Counted from the first letter of the stretch, positions 40,401-50,815 are shown. The stretch is DNA of 64,000 bases from Lottia gigantea (GCF_000327385.1 NW_008707617.1:186001-250000), one strand, 5' to 3'. Notes: generated by a model not told the origin, from the sequence alone. A program made the numbers and translations.

Positions 40401-42528
40401 CAAACAAGTTTTGGCAATAAATTTATTGAAATAATTGATATATGGAATGTGAATATGAACTGTGTATGTTTTTACAGCAAACATCTGTTATTTTCAACGA
40501 GTGTAAAATCAACTTAGTTCTGACTATTTTGTTAAATCTAAATTTCAAATTGATTATAATTTATCATAGTGAAAGCTGAGTTAAGTATATGTGAAGTATA
40601 AATAAATGATTAGCATATGGTTAAGAATTTCACTTTTTTTCAATTAAAGGGAAATTCCACACAATAGTGTGTTAAAATGTATATATGTATTTGTCATCAA
40701 TAAATGGCTATTTTGAGAAAAATGTTTTGTTTTGTGTCCTAAACAGACTAAAAAGTTATATTAAATCATCTCTGTACACATCTTTCCCTTTTTTGTTGTA
40801 AACATCTTTCCCTTTTTGAGCTTCAATGCATTCAGATGTTGTTTACAGATGAACAAAATGATATACTTGTTTTACTTAAATTTTAAGTGTCAATTAGTTT
40901 TAGCAAACATTTAGTTTGGTATTTTTATTTAATTTATATAAATTATATAATAATATATTTTTTTTTCATTTTCAGCATAAAACAATAATTGATTCTGCAA
41001 ATGGAACTGTGCTACATTCCCACTGGTGTTTCTAAACTTCACAATTTTGAGTCCCATCACGACATCTCTACATTCTACCTAGAGATATACCCTTTAATAC
41101 ATCAATCTAATATAAAACATAATTGAAAACACTTAATATTTTTTAGCTGAATACTTTTAAAGATTGTTAACTTTGAAGAGTACCACTCCAATATTTCCAT
41201 CAATTTACATTAAAGTTTGCAAACTCGAGAGCATCTGTATGTTTCTCCTTCAGTAAAGGGTCAAAGAAATAGAATTTTTAAAATCAGTGCTCTTTTGGGC
41301 TTGTTGAGAGGTTACCAAATTCCTCTTTTCAGAGGAGCTAAAACCACAGCCTAATTTTATCACAAGTGGTGATTTGGTGTGTCATATGCTTCTTTGTAAG
41401 CCTTGGTAGGTCTAGATTCAATTATCCACAGGCTGAAATTATACTATTTCAGCTTTTCTCATGTCAGTGATGTAGGTTTGAGCATGAATAGTAGTTCTAA
41501 TTGGAATATAATCTGAGGGCATATGTGGTGCTATCAACCATATATACATTAAAGGTCTTTTACAGAAAGAGAAATCAAAGAAGGGTATATCAATGCATTT
41601 GTTCTGGCACACTTTCCACATTGCATAATACATGATGGTTCCTGTCTTCTGTAGCCTGGACACAAACTCCACTTCATTTCAAAATTTGGGGTCATTTGAG
41701 TACTTATGACGTATAAAAATATATATTCATGCAATAGTACTAGGATGTCATACTGCCAGAGGTCATCTGAGCCACAGGCAGTAGGGCAACAAAAATATTG
41801 GTACAACAAAAGAAACTCTATTTCTGGTTTTCCTTTATAGTAGAGAAAATGCTTGTATATAGTTTTAATACTCGAGTTAGCAAGGTGAATATACTGTCTA
41901 AGGATCATAGCACACGAGTTTCATTAGAATGATCAAATCTTTTTTAAAGGCCACACCTTAAACTTCACTAGAAATGTTGAGGAAACTAACCACCATAGAG
42001 ATTTCCAGATATTTTCAGAATTGTGACAAGGGCCTACAACCCAATTGTTGATTGCCTGAAATTAGTTAGTCATGTCCGACTGAGACTTCAAAATGTTTAT
42101 TTTTGACAAATTCATATCATAGATAATATGATTAGATGTGTAAAAATTGCCAACAAATCTTGTATTTTTTTCAAGCCACAGCCTGGTTTATAAGAACATT
42201 TGAGAATTTCTGTGCATAATCCAATTTAAACCATGTATTTACATTCAAATATGTTTTGTGAAGTTATTTTCAGATGATTTGTGTGCTGTGAAGAATAAAA
42301 ATTTCTAGAGAGAAATGATACATGATATTAATTAGAATTTGACACAAAACATCAATAACCAATTAAATAACTCATCTATTTTCAGAATTAAATTCAGAAA
42401 TTTGACTACAATACCTTTTTCTCTGCAGTCTTCTTGCCTTTCTTATTTTTCTTAACATTAATTTTATTTTTCTTGGTGGCTGGCTCGTCTGATTGGGTAG
42501 AATCAGCCACCATTTTAGCGGCACTCAT
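19404..42528 (-). CDS. CAAP1: CAAP1, caspase activity and apoptosis inhibitor 1 (partial; four exons in window)
   Basis: The coding parts are 42528-42415, 39912-39745, 29869-29785 and 19472-19404, all on the minus strand with GT-AG borders and compatible phases (0, 0, 1, 1). They give about 145 residues. Residues 39-94 contain DPYLDLS...YW...EMLEQMF...LPEVL, matching the human CAAP1 stretch LDLTVSLKP...EMLQQCF...MLPDVLK as I recall it. Residues 95-122 (DIKELK...CLEHLEVMS...IFRILAG) match SIEEIKKLCQEQLELLSEKKILKILEG. An acidic Ser/Asp/Glu tract follows at the same place as in human. In vertebrates CAAP1 is a small, probably nuclear protein reported to restrain caspase-10-linked apoptosis; no enzyme domain is known. 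The N-terminus is shorter than human (about 361 residues in total there), and the conserved C-terminal helix (LELEMRARAIKAL in human) is not in the window, so at least one 3' exon is missing. The family match is strong; the cellular role is inferred from the vertebrate protein. Confidence 0.85.
19473..21687. other. CAAP1 intron 3, distal part; nothing recognised
   Basis: AT-rich intronic sequence. One isolated RNA polymerase III B-box-like string on the minus strand (GGGTTCGGGTCTC, near 20930-20945) has no matching A box and is not called. Confidence 0.4.
21688..21786. mobile_element. Short foldback / MITE-like hairpin
   Basis: Two 28-nt arms (21688-21715 and 21759-21786) are inverted copies with three mismatches. 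The inner 15 nt, GTTATTGCCCTTGTT against AACAAGGGCAATAAC, are perfect. The arms flank a 43-nt centre. Size and arm structure suit a short non-autonomous foldback element or a pre-microRNA-like hairpin. No clear target-site duplication was seen. Confidence 0.5.
22162..22602. repeat. 88-bp tandem array with a tRNA-like A-box in each unit
   Basis: Five units start at about 22165, 22253, 22341, 22428 and 22515 (87-88 bp). Each reads CTCCAAGCATGAACAGATTC, then GGGTGGCGCAGTGTGTTTGA, then GGTTTGTTAACCAGACAATA and GGTCTA. The string GGGTGGCGCAGTG resembles the 5' end and A box of tRNAs and tRNA-derived SINEs. This suggests that the head of a SINE was captured and amplified in tandem. Copies differ by few bases. 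Confidence 0.8.
22603..25859. other. CAAP1 intron 3, middle part; AT-rich, TAAT-motif clusters
   Basis: No exon or RNA gene seen. The stretches 24560-24980 and 25400-25560 are dense in ATTAAT/TAATTA/CAATTA strings, which could be homeodomain sites or simply AT-richness. Confidence 0.35.
25860..27258. repeat. 27-bp minisatellite, about 50 units
   Basis: The unit is ATGAATTCCTATAGCCATGG plus ATAAACA. Variants replace GCC by GTC, TCC by TTC, and ATAAACA by TTGAACA or ATGAACA. A divergent block (GAGCACTTGATTCATGTAGC then ATTGGATGAACA) recurs at about 26270, 26440 and 26670, which shows that segments of several units were duplicated together. The unit is 9 codons long, so the minus strand shows long open frames (25877-27181 in pieces; repeat around IHGYRNSLF) without any gene context. 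The array lies in CAAP1 intron 3. Confidence 0.95.
27259..28204. other. CAAP1 intron 3, short interval; nothing recognised
   Basis: AT-rich DNA between two minisatellites. Two short open frames (27608-27802 minus and 27848-28042 plus) show no family resemblance. Confidence 0.35.
28205..28545. repeat. About 27-28-bp degenerate minisatellite, about 12 units
   Basis: The core ACTGAAATAAGATAGCTCAG plus TACAGAT recurs with single-base changes and missing pieces (some units lack the TACAGA part). More diverged than the 25.9-kb array. Confidence 0.85.
28546..29784. other. CAAP1 intron 3, proximal part; nothing recognised
   Basis: The short plus-strand frame 28556-28789 has a slightly GC-richer stretch (28650-28760) but no splice borders or family match. 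The 5' splice site of intron 3 (GTTAGT) is at 29784. Confidence 0.35.
29785..29869 (-). CDS. CAAP1: CAAP1 core exon B (codons 95-122 plus 1 nt)
   Basis: This exon is 85 nt. The acceptor is TTAATTTTCAG|GATATGG and the donor is TTAGCAG|GTTAGT. In the phase fixed by the previous exon it reads DMDIKELKSQCLEHLEVMS followed by RKRIFRILA and a leftover G. The family pattern is acidic-x-IKEL, C, (E/H)xLE, S-x-K/R-(K/R)-I, then IL-(E/A)-G; human has IEEIKKLCQEQLELLSEKKILKILEG. The alternative frame is also open (start YGHKGIEESMF) but has no family match and breaks phase with both neighbours. A 32-bp minisatellite begins about 100 nt upstream of the acceptor in the transcript sense. Confidence 0.87.
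29970..31358. repeat. 32-bp minisatellite, about 40 units
   Basis: The unit is TTCTAGCTTTACAAGTTTCA plus TAACATCATAGT. The left end (29970-30290) is degenerate and the rest more regular. Two levels of higher-order structure are visible: a two-unit (64-bp) dimer repeated three times at about 30300-30490, and three-unit blocks containing AAATATCATAGCATCATAAT repeated at about 30780, 30940, 31065 and 31280. It lies in CAAP1 intron 2, about 100 nt upstream of the acceptor of the core exon at 29869 in the transcript sense. Confidence 0.95.
31359..32700. other. CAAP1 intron 2 segment; nothing recognised
   Basis: AT-rich, no array, no supported exon. Plus-strand frames at 31947-32150 and 32174-32377 appear to be chance. 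Confidence 0.35.
32701..33690. repeat. 27-bp minisatellite with a 235-239-bp higher-order unit
   Basis: The basic unit is GTTGTATTACTCATAAACAA plus CTCTATA (27 bp). A larger block containing TACAATGTATTACTCATGTA, then CAACCCTTTCATACTTCATT and several basic units, starts at 32941, 33180 and 33415, with a shorter return at 33542. Each basic unit holds an inverted pair AGTTGT...ACAACT. Both strands show open frames because 27 is a multiple of three; these are not genes. Confidence 0.93.
33691..34484. other. CAAP1 intron 2 segment; nothing recognised
   Basis: AT-rich DNA without exon, array or RNA gene. Confidence 0.35.
34485..35300. repeat. 57-bp minisatellite made of about 20-bp subunits
   Basis: From about 34556 to 34850 a 57-bp unit repeats five times: CTTCCCTCAGAAACTACCTT, then CCAATTGAATAAACTACCTT, then CCAATTGAATTTAACTG. 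The internal AAACTACCTTCCAATTGAAT is itself duplicated. To the right (34850-35300) the units decay and mix with a CCCAATAGAAACTGCTTCC variant. The plus-strand frame 34835-35212 is a repeat translation, not a gene. Confidence 0.92.
34534..34555. repeat. T22 homopolymer interrupting the 57-bp array
   Basis: There are 22 consecutive T. The 10-mer CCTCAGAAAC sits directly on both sides (34524-34533 and 34556-34565). Confidence 0.9.
35301..38219. other. CAAP1 intron 2 segment; nothing recognised
   Basis: No exon supported. A plus-strand frame of 109 codons (37599-37928) lacks similarity, splice context or composition shift and is taken as chance. Confidence 0.35.
38220..38480. repeat. Degenerate about 55-bp repeat with AAACCAACAACCAAAACA
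   Basis: The block GTAAACCAACAACCAAnA recurs at about 38238, 38294, 38335, 38396 and weakly near 38457. It is joined by CAATCATAAAAAGAT-like spacers, and a further trace is near 38520. An old, decayed array. Confidence 0.6.
38481..39744. other. CAAP1 intron 2, 5' part; nothing recognised
   Basis: It contains a short AT microsatellite (TATATAT runs near 39232-39268). The intron 2 donor GTAAGA lies at 39744-39739. About 20 nt further along, a minus-strand ATTTCAG|GTGACT is a fused acceptor/donor of unknown meaning. Confidence 0.35.
39745..39912 (-). CDS. CAAP1: CAAP1 core exon A (codons 39-94)
   Basis: This exon is 168 nt (56 codons, phase 0 on both sides). The acceptor is ATATTTTCAG|AATAAAAGG and the donor is TTAATG|GTAAGA, a very good match to consensus. 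It starts with a basic patch (NKRKAAKEE) and continues into the CAAP1 signature: DPYLDLSKEVRPIGDYW, then EMLEQMFDSVQG, then NMILPEVLM. Human CAAP1 has LDLTVSLKPVSFYI, EMLQQCFCIIGEKK and KMLPDVLK at the same spacing, which is the main evidence for the gene's identity. An earlier weak GT (CAAG|GTTCCA) could end the exon 42 nt sooner, but it would drop the conserved LPEVL motif, so the GTAAGA site is chosen. Confidence 0.88.
40171..40350. repeat. Recent 90-bp tandem duplication (two copies)
   Basis: Copies 40171-40260 and 40261-40350 begin TTCACTTGTCTCCATTCTCA and end GGCGATTGYAATATACA. They differ at about two positions (GCTTAA/GCTAAA and C/T near the end). It lies in CAAP1 intron 1. Confidence 0.95.
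40643..41098. mobile_element. Possible MITE bounded by ATTAAAGGG / CCCTTTAAT
   Basis: Inverted 9-mers bound a 456-bp stretch (40643-40651 and 41090-41098) within intron 1. A small palindrome (CACAC-AATA-GTGTG) lies just inside the left end, and a tandem CATCTTTCCCTTTTT pair at about 40780-40820. The arms are short and no target-site duplication is clear, so this is weak. Confidence 0.2.
41099..42414. other. CAAP1 intron 1, proximal part; unrecognised open stretch
   Basis: Two overlapping minus-strand frames (41549-41908, 119 codons, and 41439-41672) occupy a slightly GC-richer stretch. The peptide has several Cys (CCPTACG, MQCGKCAR) but no family I know and no splice borders. It could be a decayed repeat. 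Otherwise nothing is seen. Confidence 0.3.
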
Positions 42529-42535
42529 GTTTTCC
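42415..42535 (-). CDS. CAAP1: CAAP1 exon with start codon (7 nt of 5' UTR plus codons 1-38)
   Basis: Read on the minus strand, a pyrimidine-rich stretch ending TTTTCAG precedes GGAAAAC and then the ATG at 42528-42526. The context AAAC-ATG-A is favourable for initiation. The open frame gives 38 residues, beginning MSAAKMVADSTQSDEPATKK and ending in a Lys/Asn-rich run (NVKKNKKGKKTAEKK). The donor is AAAAAG|GTATTG, with the border at 42415/42414, phase 0. The lysine-rich tail looks like a nuclear or nucleolar localisation signal; human CAAP1 also starts with a basic stretch. Because an acceptor lies just upstream of the ATG, transcription must start in a separate non-coding exon at higher coordinates. 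Confidence 0.8.
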
Positions 42536-45500
42536 CTGAAAACAACAATTAAATTTGTTATACTGCAGACATGAATAATTTTGAAGTGTGAAGTTCAATT
42601 TGAATTAAAGCTGTACATGTAATGTTTCATTTTCTACTGTGGGTAACTTCATTCGTTCCTCACTCATAACAAAGTTTTCATTTACTAATATAGCATACTT
42701 TTCACAATGGGGCCCGATTGGTTCCATAAGAAGGACCTAGTATAGCCTAGAATGAGGACAGAAGTGAAATATATAGATCCGTTTTCAGTGAGAACACAGG
42801 CTCATCATGTAAATATGCATGGAATCTATAATTACATCAGATTTTTATTTTTAAATGTGTTCTGGTTGGCTGAGATTGAGCTCTATCAGATGTCAAACAA
42901 ATGATAGAAAGACTATATTCATTTCATTACTTTATACATGAATATGCAGCATTCTATTAAATGCCATCTAAGTTGACAGATTTTAACTTAAAATACACAA
43001 TAATTTGTTATTTATTGTTGTGATGTTGTCCTTTTTCTTATTTCATACATTCAAATTTTAATGCCATTTTTTCATGAGTGACAGTTGTATAATCTGGAAG
43101 CTTCTACTAATATATATATAAAATCTATATGCTTAGTTAAGTTTTTATAACATTAAAGCAGGTGTATCTATAGTTTCAATTGGATGAACAAATTTAGTAA
43201 TTTAGTAATTCCAGACAATTGTTTATATTCAGTAACTTTACAACCTCACATCAGCCCTTCCTCAACTCCCTGTAGACCAGAAAAAACAACGGTTGAAAGA
43301 CATCCAATTTAATTGAATTTTATCTATTTAAATTTTATAAATACCGATAAACACTTCATAGAGGGGAAAATCTCATGAATGTTGTATGACTTTAACAGTA
43401 CAAATCACCCATCTCTCAGGGTTTTTTTGTTTGAAACACACAAACAGTTTATACCCAAGAGACCAAACAAAGGGACTTTCGAAAAAATAAATTCCACTCC
43501 AAAATGAAAGGTGTTGAAATATTAAACAAATGAAGTTATTGAAATCAAATGATAGAACAGGAACTGTGAAGAGAAACAATATAGTTGTTTGAAAACCCAG
43601 AAGAATTGAGCATTAAAACCAGACAAATGAAAAGGGATAGTCAATTTTAATATTCCATTGATAATTGGAGTTTGAATTAACAATTTCTAAATCGTATTAA
43701 ATTATTCACTCATTATATATGGTGTGCTTAGTCAGATTCAATGAGTGCCTATTATCTACTAAACTCAACTTGCCATGAAATTTGCTCAAGCAGAAAATAA
43801 AAAACAAAAAAAACTCAAAGACTTCTTTTTTTCCACTAATCATAAACAATCTACAATCTTTAAAATAATGTCGTCTTTTTAGAAGCAAATAGATGGTTAG
43901 CCCAACAAATTAAACCCAACCGATTCCTGACATTATATACAGATGGCACTATTAGGGCCAGACATAAAGTGTTACTTTTAAGGATGATGATCTATTTAAG
44001 AAAAGCATGGTTATTTGTGATATGATTTTTCATTCTCTAATTGACAGTACATGGTTCTTCATGACCAGTTTACCATCCTACCAATGTTAAAGCACAACTA
44101 ATTACAGCTCCATGTTAGTCTGTTAATTGAAGTCTAATGAATGGTGATATGATAATTTTCATTATATTGTGGGGGAAACTTATTGTCTCAATTGATATGG
44201 TATGATTTCAATTATCTTACTTCAGTTACCATAGTTTGAATGCAGCTTTTAGCACTTTTAATTCAAACTACAACAAAATAACATTATAAAAGGTGGTTGA
44301 TGAGAATTGAATTAAAATGAGAAAATCAATAAATAATTAAGTAAACTTTTATCCAAGATTTCAAATATCAAACACATATTGATTCATTGCAGCTTTGCTT
44401 TTTTTTTTTACCAGATATGTTTTCTTTTGGCCACTTATTCACTTTCTAAATCAATGTGCAGTTAGATTGAGTTTCACAATAGGCTAATCATAATTGTGTT
44501 TGATTATCAAAACATTAAAATTCTCTTTTTTGCCTTTAACAAAAAAAATGTTGTTAATTTCAATCTGTGTCATTAGAAAGGTTTCTTATTCATTTAATTG
44601 TTTACCATAGCAACCTGGACAGCCAATTGGCGGTCAAGGGTAAAGGCTTCAAATAACTATGTCATTATATCAAATTTACCACATTGTGGCCCTGATCGCT
44701 TAATTCATGCAGGCAAATAAGAGAAATGTATATATTTGACAGTGATTGCTGTATTAGCATGCAAATCAGGAAAACCATTAGCTCCAAATAATGGAAATTC
44801 TTTTGAAAATCAATGATTTTCTATGGAAGGGTTTTTGTTTCAACAATTTTCTTTCTGGCTATCATTTATAATACAGGCTATTAAGTTTCAGTCAATTTGT
44901 TTTGTACTTAATTCTTTGATAATTTCATTTATTGATATTTTGTAACCACTGGAAAGTCATTGTAATTTATATTGCAAATAAATAAAGATCTAAGAATTAA
45001 ATGTCAAATCAAATGTGCCCAATTTAAAGTCAGCTGGAATCCATAGAAAGTGGGCTATGGAATATTGAAACCACTAAAACAAGGATTTATATCAATTTTT
45101 CAGCAACAACTCTTTTTGGTATATAAATTAATTTGAAACAAGGGCTTAGACTTAACGAACTCTGTTTTGAGATGCAAGCCATCTTCAGACTACCTTTGCG
45201 GTAAACCAAAACTTAAAGCTTATTACACATATATTCTTGTTTGTTACATGACTTCTAAAACTTACAGCATACCAGCAACTGTTATAAGGGAAGGTTGTAT
45301 AGCAACAACAAAATATGAATATTCCAAAAGATGACTACAATTTTGTCATTACCAGCAAGGATGTCATGTGTTACAGAAATAAAAACCTCTATGGAAGGTT
45401 AGTTCCCTAAACAGAAAATAAAGAAAGCATCAATGATATTTTTTACTGTGTAGTCAATCCAAAGAAGTTAAGCACTGCAGAAGAGTTGGTGATAAAAATT

Positions 45501-48500
45501 CATCCAATCTGCAATAAGCTTCAACAGAACAACCATGAACATTTCTTTTTATGGCAGTGGGTTGATTCAATTGTTCCAAAAAATCCCAACAGTATTAATG
45601 TTAAAGCCAGTTCTTTAAATTTATCATAGAGGCATGACTTTTAAGTAAATTTTATTGAAACTCAAATAAATCCAACAAACGATAAAGAATCAAGTTCATT
45701 CTAACAAGTAACAGAAACATGACTTTAATTGGACTTTTATGTCCATTACAAGTTAATACCAGAGTAAAAATCTCACAGAAATAAACTAGATAAGATGATC
45801 TGAATGAATGCTATTTAGAAATGGATAGAGAAGTCTTTGGATAAAATCAGCATATTAATCAGATATCTATTAGAAAATTACCATAAAAATGACTTTCTTA
45901 CAATAAAATGACAGAATTCTAATTACAAATTATTATATTTCTGTCAAAGGAATTTCACTTTCATTGGATTTATTTCACAGCGTGCAATTGAAATGTTTAA
46001 TTATTCACTCGACACTCTCCAAATCTGCCTGTTAAAATCAAATCTGACAAACTTCAAAGATTATTCATCAAAGTTCAAGTGCACAATAAACCTCAATCCA
46101 ATAAGCGTACAAAAATAATTAAATTTTAGCTTTTTTCATGTACGACAATTTTCTTTCAAGTGATTCCACCATCAAAGAGTCTTAAAGAAGTAAAGTTCGC
46201 CGGCATATCCATGCCATGAATTCAAAAGTATGGTATAAAATAAAATTCAATAGCCATAAAATAATCGTGTTTTATTTTAGTTCTTTATGGCAGGCCTGGA
46301 CACACAAGATGAAATATAAAAACCAGAGTTACTGCTTCGATAATGAAACATCAAATGTGAACCTTTGAATAATAATGAATTAAAGTTCTCCTTTGTTCGT
46401 CAATATCAATAAGTGATTTTGAAGATAAAAAAAAATTATTAAAAAACTTTGTCTTTGTGGAAGACACGTTGTAACAATATATTATGATTAAATAATCTTT
46501 TTATGAAATTTTATCAAGAAAAACATAACACAGTGACGAGATAAATCAGATCAGAATTTACAGAGATTCCTTTTTTTATATTTCGTTAATTTACATATGT
46601 GATGTTAGCGAAAGATGAAAAATGGGGTTGTGAATATTAATAATTCTGCATGCTATCAAACAGATTAATTTTCACTCAATTCTATTGATCATTTGACAAG
46701 TTTAAACAATGAAAATGAAAAATTAATCATCAAAATTTTAATGAATTTCTTTCAAGTTTTTAGAGATTTTTAACACTTCACAGCCTGCAACCAGTATGCT
46801 GTATCTTTTTGTTTCAGTAAATGCTTTGATTCTTATCGATAATGACTTAAAATATTTCAAGGGCAACAACTCTTGATCGTAAAATATTCTATTCTAGACG
46901 ACAGAGGGTGTAAATGCCAGATTATCTATAAAGTATCAAAGACAAGACTAGAAGTTTGTTGAGTCCCATACCTTATGCATTCTTTTGTTCTATTTTTCAC
47001 TATATAATTTGCTCTGGACATCGTGCCTAGCCTATATTCACACCTTAATACAAAATATCAATTTTGGTATCATAAATTTATTAACCCACTATTCAAATAT
47101 ATATGTAAAAGTTCAAAATATCAAAAAGAGCCTGATTGAAATGAACATGAACAGCAAGAAATACCTTGAAGCATTGTGCGTGGAAATGCCAAAATATGGT
47201 ATATAACTGAAGGGTTTAAGAGAGGGAGGGTGATTGATATAGAATACTATAATAAGAAATTAATTATGTCCTACAGTAATGAATGCTTTTCAAGAATATT
47301 TTTTTCTAATTTTGATTTGGACCACGTCAAAGCTTCAAGGGGTAAAAACAAATAAATACAAATTAGTGATGTATGATTTTTAATATAACTTCTTATATTA
47401 GCCTCTACGTATAATGTATGGCCCTAAGTTAGAGTTTCTAATTACGTTAGATAGAAATATAATGAAGAGCCTGTGGAGAATGTCCACTGGGAATAAATGA
47501 ACTAACAAAAATTTGAAAACAAGACATAAAAAGGAAATTAAATGACAATGACAAACTAATCAGTGATAGTATGTATGTCAGGTCCGATGCAATTTAATCA
47601 TTATAGGCACTAGCCACTTTATCATTCTATGGACTGAACTTTCTATTGATTTTCTATTAAAAACACAGAACAAATTTCAATAAATATCGGACATAAAAAA
47701 ACTATCAAAGACCATTCTCCCTCTCTACGTCATATCAATAGCAGCACAAGAGGTAAAGAATGTAAATTTCAAAGATGGTTGCCTAGAAACATCAGCAAGC
47801 AGCCCACAGCAGAATGGGATGAAGTTTTAATACATCAAGGCATAATGATTGGCAGTAAACTCGAAATGACCTTTTATCTTAGAATATTAGAAACATTACA
47901 ACCACTCGCTCAATCAATCTGCTTTATAACATGATTGGTTCTTCTTCCTAATATGGTCAAACCTCTACACAGATTTTAGACAGTGAAAAATGACAAACAC
48001 TCCATAATTCCTCTTCAAACGTTTCAACTTGTTTTGTCTTTTTGACAGCCTCGTGCAATTGACACCTAGTAATTCATTAAATATTGAACAAACCGAGCGA
48101 CCATATATCATTTGTACAATCATACGTATAGATTCAATCCAATTTTAACTCTTTGCATGTTCAAGTCCAATTATTATGTGAGCTTCCAACAGGAGAACTT
48201 GAGTCATAATTTACCTCTAACGACAACATTTGAGGAGTTTTTACGACAAAACATGTCATAAAGATTTCAATATTTCCGATCAAAATGAAATAATAATCAG
48301 ACCTTTCTACACAAATTCATCTTTAATTTCATATTTTAACAATTCTATTTGCGTTGCTCAGAAATCGGCATTTCAAATTGGCATCATTTATCTCAATTAT
48401 TGTATTATAGAGCTCCAAAATAATCATAGGTTGAATTTGGACAGAAAATAATTCACAATTTGAAAGATATGGCTGAAATGTAAGACAGATTGCTATATAT

Positions 48501-48842
48501 AGTATGTCACTAAAGGACATGCCATCAGTCCATTATGGTCAGAACCAGAACTGGACATATTGACAACCAAGGAAATGTCATTTTTATAAATTAGTGATTT
48601 AATTATAGATACTAATCAAGTTTTTCTTTGACATTAAACTAGGGAGTTTCATGTCACATTTCTAAATCTGTTCTTGTTGATGAGGGTAACAATTTCTAAG
48701 ATTTTTAAAGTAAGGTCTGAATGGTATTTGCATATGTGACACCATTGCATTCTAATTTATAAGTGAAAGTATTATTTCTGTTATGTAAGTTGCATGTAGT
48801 AATTCATCTGTATTAGCTGTATTTAACAGTTTTAAAAATGAA
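42536..48842. other. Presumed CAAP1 5' intron; nothing recognised
   Basis: About 6.3 kb of AT-rich DNA without arrays or supported exons. The acceptor (ATTTAATTGTTGTTTTCAG) of the ATG exon lies at its left end. A solitary GGGCAACAACTCTT string near 46862 resembles ends of short elements I associate with bivalve DNA, but it has no partner. Confidence 0.35.
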
Positions 48843-49450
48843 ACTGATTTAACAGAAATAATACAAGCAACTAATTGCATTTACAGAAATATCACTTGTG
48901 TCTGATTTAACAGAAATTATAATTGTGACTGATATAACATAAATAACAATTGTGACAGATATAACATAAATAAAATTGTGTCTGATATAACATAAATACC
49001 ATTGGTGACTAATTAACATAAACACAAATTTTGACTGATTTAACAGAAATACCACTGGTGACTAATTAACATAAATAACAATTGTGACTGATTTAACAGA
49101 AATAACAATTGTGACAGATTTAACAGAAATACCACTGGTGACTAATTAAAAGAAATAACATTGGTGACTGATTTAACAGAAATACCACTGGTGACTAATT
49201 AACAGAAATAACAATTGTGACTGATTTAACAGAAATACCAATTGTGACTGATTTAACAGAAATACCACTGGTGACTAATTAACATAAATAACAATTGTGA
49301 CTGATTTAACAGAAATAACAATTGTGACTGATTTAACAGAAATACCACTGGTGACTAATTGACAGAAATAACAATTGTGACTGATTTAACAGAAATAACA
49401 ATTGTGACTGAATTTACTGAAATACTAATTACTACTGACAGAAATACATG
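48843..49450. repeat. 27-bp minisatellite, about 22 units
   Basis: The unit is AACAGAAATAACAATTGTGA plus CTGATTT, with a frequent variant ACCACTGGTGACTAATT. The two unit types alternate in a 2:1 pattern (for example 49090-49400), so the higher-order unit is two to three basic units. Diverged remnants continue to about 49560. Confidence 0.93.
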
Positions 49451-49560
49451 TACCTCTAGCAACGGAACCATTTACATGTAATAGAGAAACGAATTTAACA
49501 CAGATGCTATTTGCAAAAGATTTAACAGAACTATTGCTTTTACCGTATTTAACAGAAGAT

Positions 49561-50738
49561 AATGTACTAACATTGCAATTCTTTACTAAATGGAGAGGGT
49601 TAAGAAATGAGATGAAATGATTAACATAATTAACATGTTTATTATTATTTGATGGTAAGTACATAATGAATGACCATAAAATCACTGACTATAATATATC
49701 TAAGAGTACATGTATCGGTACACAGTATATATTTTTGACAGAATATGATCATTTGAATTGTTTTGAAGGTCAAGCCACAAGATAATACAAGTAATAAAAT
49801 ATGAATAACTCTATTTCATTGAATGAACTTATATATTTATAACATAAAAGCTGTTTATTTCAAAAAATTTCATACATCTATTCATGTATTTAAATCCCAT
49901 TGAATTTGAAGTCCACAAGGTGTGTGGGAAAGGTCAAAGTTTTTTTTCATGCGAATTTTAACGACTGTTCAATAACATCTATTGAAATCGATTTATCTGA
50001 CTTTTGTTTAGTATTCAAATATTAAGAAATTACTGATTCTACTATTGAAGTGTATGGACAATAAGATTGTTAAAAATAAAAACACCCCCAAGAAGTAAGT
50101 AATTGTCTATGAAATAAATATTAAAAACATATCAAGGACATCCAAGACTATGTGGTCAACGATGCATACAGCCGTGTCTTTCTTCTTCTCAAAGCCCTTA
50201 ACATTTCTATTCTTTAGAAATCTAAGCTTCAACTCTTGTCACTCTACTCAAATATTAACAGTTTCAATTATTTAAAGGTGAAAGGGATCCCAATGACAAC
50301 CATGTGTGTTTTTTTTATACCCAAACAATTCTCTTTCAAATGGATGAATTAAATTGTATTTGTCATTTAACAGTGATTATCATTTTTTACTCAACCATTG
50401 AACTCTCTTATTATTCAAAATTGCTCAGATAAAAATATCTACACATAAATTGAACATGAAATTATAAGGAAAAATATTTTAAAAATCCAACACAAGGCCT
50501 AATCAAGCCTAAAGCATACATTCATAACAATGTAAGAATACTAAAATATGAGATTTACATATACATGTACTATCATGCCTTCAACTTTTTAATGAAATTT
50601 AAATTGGTTTGGTCCAGTAATTTGATATGTCAGAGATGAGCGAGGTCAATAATTAGTTGCCCTTTATGACTTTTTAAAAGATGAATTAGATATGCAGTTT
50701 GTCTATAATTATTTATTAACTTATTAACCCAGGAGAGA
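49561..50738. other. Non-coding DNA, nothing recognised
   Basis: AT-rich, without exon or array. A minus-strand frame 49425-49685 extends from the array edge and has no family similarity. Confidence 0.35.
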
Positions 50739-50815
50739 TGGCTGTAAGTAGTCTCTGCTATGATGGCACAGCAAGTTGTATTCTTGCATAGAGGTTCAAT
50801 GCCAGATAGTGCCAA
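50739..50815 (+). mobile_element. tRNA-derived SINE-like fragment
   Basis: The B-box-like GGTTCAATGCC (50793-50803) follows possible A boxes TGGCTGTAAG (50739) and TGGCACAGCAAG (50764). The short minus-strand frame starting LSGIEPLC is what an inverted B box commonly yields. It is degenerate; spacing is not that of a normal tRNA and no cloverleaf forms convincingly. Confidence 0.3.

Noticed and set aside
41439-41908. Minus-strand frames of 119 and 77 codons with Cys pairs in intron 1
   Set aside because: No recognised domain, no splice borders, two overlapping frames; more likely chance or an old repeat.
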